Source: Lentisphaeria bacterium
GTDB taxonomy: Bacteria > Verrucomicrobiota > Lentisphaeria > Victivallales > Victivallaceae
Length of the DNA stretch: 43,660 bases
Direction: 5' to 3'
NCBI GenBank assembly: GCA_017450705.1
Contig: JAFSTC010000088.1
Span: 1-43,660 of the forward strand
Below are positions 26,756 through 34,349 of this stretch, piece by piece. The notes below the pieces were generated by a model, which saw nothing but the letters and a program-made list of their open reading frames with translations, did no database searches and had not been told where the DNA came from. The translations under genes were made by a program, and so were the position numbers. Each line of letters begins with the position of its first letter. The first letter of the stretch is position 1.

Positions 26756-27694
26756 ATGCCGAAGATATCGATCGTCACGAACTGCTGGAACGAGGTCGAG
26801 AATATTCCGATCTTCTACGAACGCTGCAAGGCGGAACTGGCGAAGCACCCCGCGTACGACTACGAGTTCGTCGTCGAGGACAACCTCTCCACCGACGGGA
26901 CACGAGAAGTCCTGCGCGGGATCGCCTCGAAGGATCCCAAATTCAAGGTGATCCTCAACGCCAACAACTTCGGGCATATCCGCAGCCCCTTCAACTGTCT
27001 GCTCAACGCCTCGGGCGATGCGGCGTTCTACCTCTGCAGCGACTTGCAGGAGCCGCCGGAAATGCTGACCCCGTTTCTCGAAAAGTACGAAGCGGGCTTC
27101 AAGGTCGTCTGCGGCGTCCGCTCCGGGACGAAAGCGAGTCTCCTCATGGAGTTTCTGCGCGGATGCTACTATCATCTGCTGAAAAAGTTCGCCGCGGATC
27201 AGGAGGTCGTGCAGAAGTTCACCGGCTTCGGATTGTACGACCGCTGTTTTCTGGACGCCTTGAAAAAATTTCACGAGCCCTACCCCTATTTCCGGGGACT
27301 GGTCAGCGAGATCGGCTTCAGGCGCTGCGAAGTTCCCTTCGTCCAGGCCGAAAGGGAACACGGCAGAACGAAAAACAATTTCGCCACCCTCTACGACATG
27401 GCCATGACGGGATTCGTCAATCACACGAAACTGCCCCTGCGCCTGGCGGCGTTCACAGGTTTCATGATCGCGCTGGCCAGCTTCTGCATCGCGCTGGTCT
27501 ATCTCGTGCTGAAACTCATCTGGTGGAACACCTTCAGTCTGGGACTCGCGCCGCTGGTCATCGGCATGTTCCTCCTCTCCGGAGTCCAGCTCATCTTCAT
27601 CGGCGTCATCGGCGAGTACCTGGGCGCGGTCTGGACGCAGGTGAAGAACCGCCCGCTGGTCGTCGAAGAGGAGCGGATCAATTTCGATGAGTGA
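26756..27694 (+). CDS. GT2 glycosyltransferase, GtrB/DPM1-like, with two membrane helices
   Basis: This 312-residue family 2 glycosyltransferase has an N-terminal GT-A domain (VTNCWNEVENIP, VVEDNLSTDGT near residues 38-48, and CSDLQEPPE) and two C-terminal membrane helices (about 230-255 and 262-290), the arrangement of GtrB and dolichol-phosphate sugar synthases. Such enzymes move a sugar from a nucleotide donor to polyprenyl phosphate on the cytoplasmic face. Here the donor is probably the CDP-sugar made by the preceding genes. It begins one base after the TPP enzyme stop and overlaps the next gene by eight bases. Confidence 0.9.
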   Translation: MPKISIVTNCWNEVENIPIFYERCKAELAKHPAYDYEFVVEDNLSTDGTREVLRGIASKDPKFKVILNANNFGHIRSPFNCLLNASGDAAFYLCSDLQEPPEMLTPFLEKYEAGFKVVCGVRSGTKASLLMEFLRGCYYHLLKKFAADQEVVQKFTGFGLYDRCFLDALKKFHEPYPYFRGLVSEIGFRRCEVPFVQAEREHGRTKNNFATLYDMAMTGFVNHTKLPLRLAAFTGFMIALASFCIALVYLVLKLIWWNTFSLGLAPLVIGMFLLSGVQLIFIGVIGEYLGAVWTQVKNRPLVVEEERINFDE

Positions 27695-28784
27695 GTCGAC
27701 GCGACAGCCAAAACCGGCGGTCCATCTTTGCGCGCCTTGCAAAAGAACGGAACAGCCGCTTTTTCGGGGTGTACCGCAGGGGGTACGCCCCTCAAAATCA
27801 TCTGCTCCGCCGTATTTGCAATGCATCGCAAACCCCTCCCCGCCGCCTTCGGCAGTCGCGTCCAAGATCTTTCTGACCGGGGGAACGGGCTTTTTCGGCC
27901 GGAGCATCCTGTCGTGTCTCCGCCGCGGTCTGCTGCCGCCGGGAACGGAGTTCGTCATCCTCTCGCGCACGCCGGAAAAGTTTCTCGCGGCGTATCCGGA
28001 GTTCGCCGGTCTCCCGGGCGTCCGCCACATCGCGGGGGACGTGAGAAATTTTTCCTTCCCCGAGGAAGAGTTCGACGCGGTGATCCACGCCGCGACCCCC
28101 GCCGTGACCACGCTGGCCCCCGGGGAAATGCGCTCCATCGTCGTCGAGGGGACGCGCCGCGCCGCCGGATTCGCCCATTTCTGCGGCGCGAAAAAACTCC
28201 TGCTGACCAGCTCCGGCGCGGTCTACGGCATCCAGCCGCCGGAACTTGCCAACATCCCCGAGGATCACCCCTGCCGCCCCGTCACGGAGTACGGCATCGC
28301 CAAACTGGAGGCGGAAAAGATCTGTGCCGATTCGGGCGTTCCCGCGCTGATCGCCCGCTGTTTCGCCTTCGCGGGCCCCTATCTCGACCGCAACATCCAT
28401 TTCGCCTTCGGCAATTTCCTCCGGGACGCCCTGGCCGGACAGCCCATCGTCATCCGTGGCGACGGGACCCCCCTGCGCAGCTATCTCTACGCCGACGATC
28501 TGGTGACGTGGCTTTTCAGGATCCTCGAAAGGGGCACGCCGGGACGCCCCGTCAACGTGGGCAGTCCGGAAGCCGTCTCCATCGCGGAACTCGCGGAAAC
28601 CATCCGCAAAGTCCTGCGGACGCCGGGGAAAGTCGTCCTCATGGAAAAACCCGTTCCGGGCCGCCTGCCCGCCCGCTACGTTCCCTCCGTGGAACGGGCG
28701 AAAAACGAGCTCGGGCTTGCCGTGACGACTTCCCTCGCCGATGCGATCCGGCTCTCCGCCGCCCGGAAACAGGATGCCCCGTGA
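27687..28784 (+). CDS. NAD-dependent epimerase/dehydratase-type SDR with unusual N-terminal extension
   Basis: The extended-SDR body (about 59-365) has LTGGTGFFG (63-71), the active-site TEYGIAKLEAE with Tyr-x3-Lys, and the C-terminal YLYADDLVTW typical of nucleotide-sugar epimerases and reductases. In its operon it may reduce a keto group of the CDP-sugar, as YerF or CDP-abequose synthase do. Residues 1-58 are Pro-, Ser- and Cys-rich, unlike any SDR, and push the cofactor motif far from its usual place near residue 8. The DNA for this part forms hairpins (27766-27791, 27815-27832). The ATG overlaps the glycosyltransferase end. A TTG at 27816 is a possible shorter start, with no ribosome-binding site. 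Confidence 0.82.
   Translation: MSESTRQPKPAVHLCAPCKRTEQPLFRGVPQGVRPSKSSAPPYLQCIANPSPPPSAVASKIFLTGGTGFFGRSILSCLRRGLLPPGTEFVILSRTPEKFLAAYPEFAGLPGVRHIAGDVRNFSFPEEEFDAVIHAATPAVTTLAPGEMRSIVVEGTRRAAGFAHFCGAKKLLLTSSGAVYGIQPPELANIPEDHPCRPVTEYGIAKLEAEKICADSGVPALIARCFAFAGPYLDRNIHFAFGNFLRDALAGQPIVIRGDGTPLRSYLYADDLVTWLFRILERGTPGRPVNVGSPEAVSIAELAETIRKVLRTPGKVVLMEKPVPGRLPARYVPSVERAKNELGLAVTTSLADAIRLSAARKQDAP
27766..27832. repeat. Hairpin pair inside the SDR 5' end
   Basis: GGGGTGTACC (27766-27775) pairs with GGGTACGCCCC (27781-27791), and TTTGC (27815-27819) with GCAAA (27828-27832). They lie in DNA that encodes the non-homologous N-terminal extension and could be a small inserted palindromic element or a translation-control structure. 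Confidence 0.45.
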
Positions 28785-29233
28785 AGGAAACGAACACCTT
28801 GACCGACCCCTCGAAACTCCCTCTGCTGAACAGGCTGTCTCCCCGGCAGTACGAAGTACTGGCCTACCTGGCGGCCGGGGGCTGGAACACCCTTTTCGGC
28901 ATCGGTCTCTACGCTCTGGCTTACCGCCTTTTCGGAGAAAAAGTCCACTATCTTCTTCTTGCCGTCCCGGTCAACATCGCCGCCATCACCAACGCCTTTC
29001 TCTGCTACAAGCTCTTCGTGTTCCGCACGGAGGGGAACTGGCTGCGGGAGTATCTGCGCTGTTATCTCGTCTACGGCGGAGGTTCCCTTGCCGGCATGGG
29101 GCTCCTCTGGCTTTTCACGGAACTTTTCGGCATGTCTCCCGCGTACGCCAACATCCTCGGGACGGCGGTCGTCGTCACCGCAAGTTATTTCGGTCACAAG
29201 TACTTTTCCTTCGCCCGCCGGGGAACGCGGTGA
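28781..29233 (+). CDS. GtrA-family membrane protein (polyprenyl-sugar flippase candidate)
   Basis: This 150-residue protein has four membrane helices and the GtrA motifs YLAAGGWNTLFGIGLYAL and FLCYKLFVFR, ending in HKYFSF. GtrA proteins are thought to flip polyprenyl-phosphate sugars made by GtrB-type enzymes to the periplasmic side. The start is GTG, overlapping the SDR stop codon as GTGA. With the GT2 enzyme two genes upstream it forms a GtrAB-like pair. The third component, a periplasm-facing transferase, is not in this operon. Confidence 0.88.
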   Translation: MKETNTLTDPSKLPLLNRLSPRQYEVLAYLAAGGWNTLFGIGLYALAYRLFGEKVHYLLLAVPVNIAAITNAFLCYKLFVFRTEGNWLREYLRCYLVYGGGSLAGMGLLWLFTELFGMSPAYANILGTAVVVTASYFGHKYFSFARRGTR

Positions 29234-29255
29234 CTCCCGGGAGGGACCGTTCTCC

Positions 29256-30533
29256 TCACGCCTTTTTCTTCCGCGGATCGTCGAGGCGGAGGATCGGGAC
29301 GCTCAGGACCGCGAGGAGAAGCAGGACCAGAAGAAAGTAGATCCTGTAGGTCGCAAGAGGCCGGGCGGAACCGTTCAGGGCCGAGGCGATCCTGAGCAGA
29401 AGACCGCCGGAAGCCAGTCCCAGCAGTCCGGCCAGGGCGCCGGAGGCGATGGAGATGAAGATGCTGGCGGAGACCTGCGCCTCCTTGGGAACGGTCTCGA
29501 GAAAATACTGCGCCAGCGCATTGGTGATGCAGACGTTCCCGCAGGCGGCGACGAAAAACGGCACCAGCAGGAAACCCCACGAAAAACCGGCCGGAACGAC
29601 GATCCAGTACAGCGCGAGAAGGCAAATCAGCAGATATCCGCCGGCGATCATGACCTTGCCGCCGAACCGGTCGGAAACGCGGCTCAGAAGATAGTTTGCG
29701 GGGACGGAGGCAAACAGCTGCACCATGGAAAAAACCAGCGCCTGGGTGTCCGCGGCGAGAAACCCCTTTTTCACCGTGAGCAGAGAGATGGGAACGGTCA
29801 GGATCACGCCCACATAGCAGACGATCCCGGCGTAGATCTGCCGGCGCACCGCGGGGAGCCCCAGCACCCGACGGTACTCCCGGAAGACCGGCCGCCGGGC
29901 GGCGTCGCGGATCTCGCCCGTCTCGCACATGGCCCGCATGAAAAAGGAACTTGCGATGCCCAGAAACGCCCCCGTGATGATGATCCCGCAGATGGTGTTC
30001 GCCCCGGGGTGATGCCTGAGCAGAACCGTTATGACGAGCAGCGCCAGGAATCCCGCGGCGTAGAAAAACATCCACGACCGGGCAATGACGCGCCCCCGGG
30101 TCCCCGGGGGACACACTTCGCCGATCAGCGGCTGCGACATCACGATGCCGGCGGCCCGGCATCCGTAGAACACCAGGGAACCCGCGACCAGCAGAAAGAC
30201 CGCGGGACCGCGCCAGCCGCAGGCGGCGAGGGGCGCGGCCGCGGCGATGAAGAGGGAGGCGATGTTCCTCAGGACCCAGAAATCGGCCTGACTGCGGACG
30301 GCGCCCGTGCGGGCGGTCATCCATTTGCCCAGCGGCAGGAACAGGAACCCCACGTAGACCATGGCGCCGAGGGCGGAGATGACGGCGTCATGACACTTGA
30401 GCCGCAGGGCGAAAAGGATCAGGATCGTGTCCCCGAGGCACATGTAGCTCATGCCGTTCACGGCGCTGTACAGGTTGTAGAAGCGCTGGGACGTCCTCAT
30501 CTCCTCGGGCGTCAGCGGGCGGTTGAGGATCAT
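29256..30533 (-). CDS. Major facilitator superfamily transporter
   Basis: This 425-residue integral membrane protein has about 12 hydrophobic helices in two sets of six and a basic cytoplasmic loop motif after helix 2 (GKWMTARTGAVR), as in MFS carriers. A degenerate GDRFGG-like loop (SRVSDRFGGKVM) occurs in the second half. The substrate is unknown. A GAGAGGAG sequence lies 14 bases upstream of the ATG, further than ideal, so the start is moderately sure. It converges with the GtrA gene 22 bases away. Its only upstream neighbour is the esterase, separated by a strong terminator. Confidence 0.82.
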   Translation of the reverse strand: MILNRPLTPEEMRTSQRFYNLYSAVNGMSYMCLGDTILILFALRLKCHDAVISALGAMVYVGFLFLPLGKWMTARTGAVRSQADFWVLRNIASLFIAAAAPLAACGWRGPAVFLLVAGSLVFYGCRAAGIVMSQPLIGEVCPPGTRGRVIARSWMFFYAAGFLALLVITVLLRHHPGANTICGIIITGAFLGIASSFFMRAMCETGEIRDAARRPVFREYRRVLGLPAVRRQIYAGIVCYVGVILTVPISLLTVKKGFLAADTQALVFSMVQLFASVPANYLLSRVSDRFGGKVMIAGGYLLICLLALYWIVVPAGFSWGFLLVPFFVAACGNVCITNALAQYFLETVPKEAQVSASIFISIASGALAGLLGLASGGLLLRIASALNGSARPLATYRIYFLLVLLLLAVLSVPILRLDDPRKKKA

Positions 30534-30561
30534 GGTCGGAAATCGGACTCCTCTCGAATGG

Positions 30562-30600
30562 AAAAACCGGGATGCCGGAAGCCTCGGCTCCGGCACCCCG
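30562..30600 (-). terminator. Rho-independent terminator of the esterase gene
   Basis: On the minus strand a long, slightly imperfect stem (CGGGGTGCCGG with CCGGCATCCCG, plus AGCC/GGCT) is followed by GTTTTT. It begins 25 bases past the esterase stop and lies before the MFS gene. Confidence 0.82.
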
Positions 30601-30624
30601 TGTTCGACGGATCAACTGGGGAAA

Positions 30625-32250
30625 CTACTTTTTGTTTTTGAAAGTGCTCCAGACGATGACCTCGGACTTCTGAGGAACGAAGCCGTGGTTGCTGCCCTGG
30701 ACCCAGCGGATGCTCTTTCTGGGCGTCGCCAGATTGTTGTAGCTGACAGCCAGACCCGAGGGCGGGCAGGTGTAGTCGCCGAGGCCCGCACGGGTGATCT
30801 CGACGGTGGCCTTTTTGATGCGCTTGGCCATGAAGACGGGGTCGTAGTAATCCAGGCCGGGGACGTACTTGATGCGCCACGGACCGTGGATGCGTTTGGC
30901 TTTCTCGGTCCCGGCCATGTCGCAGCACCAGGTGATGGAGGGCTGGGCGACGGTGACGTCCTGATCGAGGGCCGCGGCCCACATGGTCTGGAGTCCGCCC
31001 TGGCTGCCGCCCGCGGCGGTCAGGTCCTTGCCGTTCCACTCGGGAAGGGTCTTGAGGTATTCGAGGGTCCGCAGGATGCGCATGACCATGCCGTTGAAGA
31101 AGCAGTTTTCGGGATCCTTGTTCTGCTCGGGATCGAAGGCGTAAGTGTATTTCTCGGTGCGGATGGATTTGAAGAACTCCCTGTAATACGCGCTCTTCTG
31201 ACCCAGCTTCTGCCCGTGGGCGTTCAGCGAGAAGAAAATTTTGTTCTGCGGGACGGCGGTGAGGGGCTGCTGGATGTGGGTGCCGTAGCCGAAGAAGCTG
31301 ATGAGGATGGGCAGCGATTTGGCCTTGGCGTTTTTGGGAACGGTCATGTAGCCGGTGGCCGGACGGGGTCCGGGTGCGGGGATCGAAACGGCGTAGACGT
31401 AACCGTTGGGATACTCTTTGACGAGAGTCTTCTCCACCTTTCCGGCAAAGGGCACTTCGGCCAGGCGTTTTTTCTGGCGGGCCCAGAAGGCGTCGAAATC
31501 CGCGGGCTCGCCGCAGTCCTTGAGGGTCTCGGCCTGCACGCCGGCGCCGGCGTAGAAGGCGACGGCCTGACGGGCTTTGCGCTTGTTCCAGCGGATGTAC
31601 TCGTAGGAGAGGCGCTTGCCCTTTTCATCTGTGAGGAAGACGTCGACGCTGACGAATCCGGGCTTGTCGAGGGAGGTCTTCACCACAAGCGGCTGATCGG
31701 CGGGACCGTGTCCCGAAACGGTTTTGTTGTCGTCGCCGCGGCGGGTGTAGCGCAGGAAGAGTTTCTCCGGCGCGACGGTCCCGAGATCGGCCTTGAAAGT
31801 GAAGATCATCTCTTCGCCGGGGGCGTAGGAGAGGGCCGATTTGTTGGTCTCGCAGAGGATCCGGACTCCGGCGTACTTCGTATCGAGGGCCTTGGGGGCG
31901 GCCTTCTCCTTTTTCGCCGGGGCGGCTTTTTTCGCCGGGGCAGCCTTCACCGCGGGCGCGGCTTTCTTGTCGCAGCCCGCCTTGCAGCAGGCCTTCTCGC
32001 CGCAAGTCTTTTTGTCGCAATCCTTCCCGCAGCAGGCCTTTTTGTCGCAGCCCGCCTTGCAGCAGGCTTTTTTGTCGCAAGTCTTTTTGTCACAGCCCGC
32101 CTTGCAGCAGGCTTTCTTGTCGGCGGCGGCTTTCTTGTCGCAGGACTTGACTTCGGCGGCGGAGGGCTGCTCTTTTTTGCACCCCTGGTCCGGGCACGTA
32201 CAGCCGGCCGCCGCGAGGGCCGCCAGTGCGGCGATCAGAAATCTTTTCAT
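30625..32250 (-). CDS. Lipoprotein carbohydrate esterase, CE7-like, with Cys-Lys repeats
   Basis: The 541-residue protein begins with a lipoprotein signal (MKRFLIAALAALAAAGC, lipid Cys17). Residues 37-96 hold 15 cysteines in repeats CCKAGCDKK (48-56, 63-71, 88-96) with variants, followed by an Ala-Lys-Pro linker to about 125. A beta-rich domain (about 125-225) precedes an alpha/beta-hydrolase resembling acetyl-xylan/cephalosporin esterases (CE7): GGSQGG with Ser416, Asp492 in LGDYTCPP and His522 in SNHGF form a likely triad. CE7 enzymes remove acetyl groups from oligosaccharides. The metallothionein-like region is not part of that family as I know it. AAGGAG precedes the ATG. It has its own promoter and terminator. 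Confidence 0.84.
   Translation of the reverse strand: MKRFLIAALAALAAAGCTCPDQGCKKEQPSAAEVKSCDKKAAADKKACCKAGCDKKTCDKKACCKAGCDKKACCGKDCDKKTCGEKACCKAGCDKKAAPAVKAAPAKKAAPAKKEKAAPKALDTKYAGVRILCETNKSALSYAPGEEMIFTFKADLGTVAPEKLFLRYTRRGDDNKTVSGHGPADQPLVVKTSLDKPGFVSVDVFLTDEKGKRLSYEYIRWNKRKARQAVAFYAGAGVQAETLKDCGEPADFDAFWARQKKRLAEVPFAGKVEKTLVKEYPNGYVYAVSIPAPGPRPATGYMTVPKNAKAKSLPILISFFGYGTHIQQPLTAVPQNKIFFSLNAHGQKLGQKSAYYREFFKSIRTEKYTYAFDPEQNKDPENCFFNGMVMRILRTLEYLKTLPEWNGKDLTAAGGSQGGLQTMWAAALDQDVTVAQPSITWCCDMAGTEKAKRIHGPWRIKYVPGLDYYDPVFMAKRIKKATVEITRAGLGDYTCPPSGLAVSYNNLATPRKSIRWVQGSNHGFVPQKSEVIVWSTFKNKK
31963..32142 (-). repeat. DNA repeats encoding the CCKAGCDKK region
   Basis: Repeats of 45 and 30 bases encode CCKAGCDKKTCDKKA-type units four times in the esterase N-terminus. 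The copies are near-identical in DNA, which points to recent expansion and likely length variation between strains. Confidence 0.75.
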
Positions 32251-32321
32251 CGGAACGGTCTCCTTATGTTTTTTTTGGGGGAAGAAAATGTTTTTCCGCG
32301 CCCCCGTACACTTCTTGAACT

Positions 32322-32350
32322 AATATACAGCTCCGGTCCCGGGATTGCAA
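32322..32350 (-). promoter_or_regulatory. Promoter of the esterase gene
   Basis: TTGCAA (32345-32350), a 17-base spacer and TATATT (32322-32327) on the minus strand, two bases downstream of the preceding dehydrogenase stop codon. Confidence 0.72.
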
Positions 32351-32352
32351 GT

Positions 32353-33399
32353 TCAGCGGCCGAGGATGGAAGCGATGACGGCGTCGGTCATTTCGGTCGT
32401 CGTTCCCCGTCCGCCGATGTCGGGCGTTGTGGCGGCGCCAGCCTTGAGGACGGCGCACAGGGAATCCATGAGCAGATCGGCGGCGGGCTTTTCGCCCAGC
32501 TGTTCGAGCATGAGGGCGATGGCCCAGAAGGTCCCGGCCGGATCGGCGATCCCCTTGCCGGCGATGTCGGGCGCGGAACCGTGGATGGGCTCGAACATGC
32601 CGGGATAGATCCCCTCGGGATTGATGTTGCCCGAGGGCGAAATGCCGATGCTGCCCAGCATGGCGGAGCCGAGATCGGTGAGGATGTCGCCGAAGAGATT
32701 GCTGGCGACCACCATCTGCAGGCGGTCGGGATGCATGATGAAGAATCCGGCCAGCGCGTCGATGTGCATCTGCCGGGACTCCATGCCGGGGTAATCCACC
32801 CGGACTTCATTGAAGATCTTGTCCCAGAAGACCATGGAGTGATTGAGGGCGTTGGACTTCGTCGCGCTGAGGACCCGGGTCATGCCGCGGGCTTTGGCGT
32901 ACTCGAAGGCGTAGCGGATGATGCGCTCGGTCCCCTTGCGGGTGAAGACGGCCTCCTGCACGGCGCCGTTGTCGTCGGAGCGGCCGCGGCCGCAGTATTC
33001 GCCCTCGGAGTTCTCCCGGACGACCACGAAATCGATGTCGTCGTTTTTGAGCGGCGAGACCAGGCCGGGCAGGAGTTTGATGGGCCGCAGATTGACGTAC
33101 TGGTCGAACCCGGTCCGGATGGGGAGCAGGAGCTCCCGCAGGGAAACGTGGTCGGGCACGCCGGGGAACCCCACCGCCCCCAGCAGGATCGCGTCGCAGT
33201 CCCGCAGAACGGTCATGCCGTCCGGCGGCATCATGCGGCCGTGCTCGAGATAGTAGGCACAGCTCCAGGGGAGTTTGTTGTAAGTGAATTTGAGTCCGCC
33301 GTGCCTGACGGCGACCGCGTCCAGGACCCGGACGCCCTCGGCGATCACGTCGACGCCGATGCCGTCCCCGGGAATGAGGTTTATCCTGAAGTTTTTCAC
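32353..33399 (-). CDS. Tartrate/D-malate dehydrogenase-like beta-decarboxylating dehydrogenase
   Basis: This 348-residue protein belongs to the isocitrate/isopropylmalate dehydrogenase family: IPGDGIG (9-15), VNLRPIKLLPG, the VVVRENSEGEYCG motif and the metal-binding SNLFGDILTDLGSAM. The RENSEGEY motif and absence of the LeuB loop (ELTGGIYFG) place it with tartrate/D-malate dehydrogenases rather than LeuB. It would oxidise and decarboxylate a 2-hydroxy acid with NAD and a divalent metal. No leucine genes are nearby. The start is GTG after AAGGA. It is probably transcribed alone from 33445-33473. Confidence 0.85.
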   Translation of the reverse strand: MKNFRINLIPGDGIGVDVIAEGVRVLDAVAVRHGGLKFTYNKLPWSCAYYLEHGRMMPPDGMTVLRDCDAILLGAVGFPGVPDHVSLRELLLPIRTGFDQYVNLRPIKLLPGLVSPLKNDDIDFVVVRENSEGEYCGRGRSDDNGAVQEAVFTRKGTERIIRYAFEYAKARGMTRVLSATKSNALNHSMVFWDKIFNEVRVDYPGMESRQMHIDALAGFFIMHPDRLQMVVASNLFGDILTDLGSAMLGSIGISPSGNINPEGIYPGMFEPIHGSAPDIAGKGIADPAGTFWAIALMLEQLGEKPAADLLMDSLCAVLKAGAATTPDIGGRGTTTEMTDAVIASILGR

Positions 33400-33444
33400 G
33401 GATGTTTTTCCTTACGCTGAAGTCGATGGCTTTTTCCGCGCGTT

Positions 33445-33473
33445 AATATACCCCGGCGGGACGGCGATTTCAA
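33445..33473 (-). promoter_or_regulatory. Promoter of the tartrate/D-malate dehydrogenase-like gene
   Basis: TTGAAA (33468-33473), a 17-base spacer and TATATT (33445-33450) on the minus strand. Confidence 0.85.
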
Positions 33474-33488
33474 CCGCGCGTCCTCCCC

Positions 33489-34136
33489 TTACCGGGAGCC
33501 GGCGAGGACGACGGCGACAAGATCGGCAAAGGTGTCGGCCGAAAAGGTGGGGGCAGTCCCGCCGATGGTCCCGAAACCGTAGCGGCAGAAGACGCTCCTG
33601 ATCCCCGCGGCCTGCGCCGCGCCGATGTCGGTGTGGTTGTCTCCCGCGATCCAGGCGTTCTCTTTCGAAACGCCGTGTTTTTCGATGACGTGGAGAAAGG
33701 CGTCCGGCGCGGGCTTGAGGGGGAACCGCCCGCCGCCGATGTTGTCGCACAGCAGAGGGGAGACGCCCAGTCCGGCCAAAATCTTCTCCCCCACCTCCTG
33801 AGGCTTGTTGCTCACCACGGCCAGCAGGAATCCGGCCCCGGCCAGCTGCCGCAGACCCTCGGCGACGCCGGGGTAGAGTTTTGTCCCGTGCAGGGGGTCG
33901 GCGGCGTAGTTGGTCACCATTTTTTTCACGGCTTCCTCCACGGGACAGGGCAGAGAAACGTCCGCAAAGGAACGCTCCAGCAGCTTGCGGGCTCCGTCCC
34001 CGGTGAAGGAGGCGATCTTCTCCTCAGGCAGGGGGGAAAAACCGAACTGCCGCCGCGTCACGTTGACGGAGTTGGCGATCCCTCCCACGGAGTCGATCAG
34101 CGTTCCGTCCAGATCGAACATGATGATCCTGCGCAT
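33489..34136 (-). CDS. HAD-superfamily phosphatase, phosphoglycolate-phosphatase-like
   Basis: This 215-residue HAD hydrolase has motif I FDLDGTLIDS with Asp8 and Asp10, a helical cap (about 18-80), motif II VVSNKPQE, motif III Lys in FPLKPAPD and motif IV AGDNHTDIGAA. The cap type and length match Gph-like phosphoglycolate phosphatases, which clear 2-phosphoglycolate from DNA repair, but other small phosphates are possible. GGAGG lies ten bases before the ATG. Its promoter is divergent from that of dnaN. Confidence 0.87.
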   Translation of the reverse strand: MRRIIMFDLDGTLIDSVGGIANSVNVTRRQFGFSPLPEEKIASFTGDGARKLLERSFADVSLPCPVEEAVKKMVTNYAADPLHGTKLYPGVAEGLRQLAGAGFLLAVVSNKPQEVGEKILAGLGVSPLLCDNIGGGRFPLKPAPDAFLHVIEKHGVSKENAWIAGDNHTDIGAAQAAGIRSVFCRYGFGTIGGTAPTFSADTFADLVAVVLAGSR

Positions 34137-34190
34137 AAACTTCCGGCCTCCATCCGGCGCGTTTCGGGCAAAGCGGGTTTTCAGGCCTTC

Positions 34191-34219
34191 AAAATACACC
34201 GGAGGAAGGGCGTTGTCAA
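34191..34219 (-). promoter_or_regulatory. Promoter of the HAD phosphatase gene
   Basis: TTGACA (34214-34219), a 17-base spacer and TATTTT (34191-34196) on the minus strand. Confidence 0.78.
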
Positions 34220-34261
34220 GCCGCCCGGCGCGCGGAAGACGAAAAATTTTTCCCGGGGCGA

Positions 34262-34289
34262 TTGTATTTTCCAAGCCGCCCGTTATATT
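34262..34289 (+). promoter_or_regulatory. Promoter of dnaN-recF
   Basis: TTGTAT (34262-34267), a 16-base spacer and TATATT (34284-34289), about 60 bases before dnaN. I see no DnaA box (TTATCCACA-like) in this gap. Confidence 0.72.
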
Positions 34290-34349
34290 ATAGTGTCGGA
34301 GGTTTTTTGTACAGGTCTTTTTCTTCAGGAAAATACAGGAGAATACCAA

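Noticed and set aside
30523-33420. Long plus-strand frame opposite the MFS, esterase and dehydrogenase genes
   Set aside because: It spans three real genes and their promoters and terminator and has only low-complexity sequence.
34140-34349. Replication origin next to dnaN
   Set aside because: No DnaA-box-like 9-mers or AT-rich repeat array was seen; only two divergent promoters explain the AT-rich bases.
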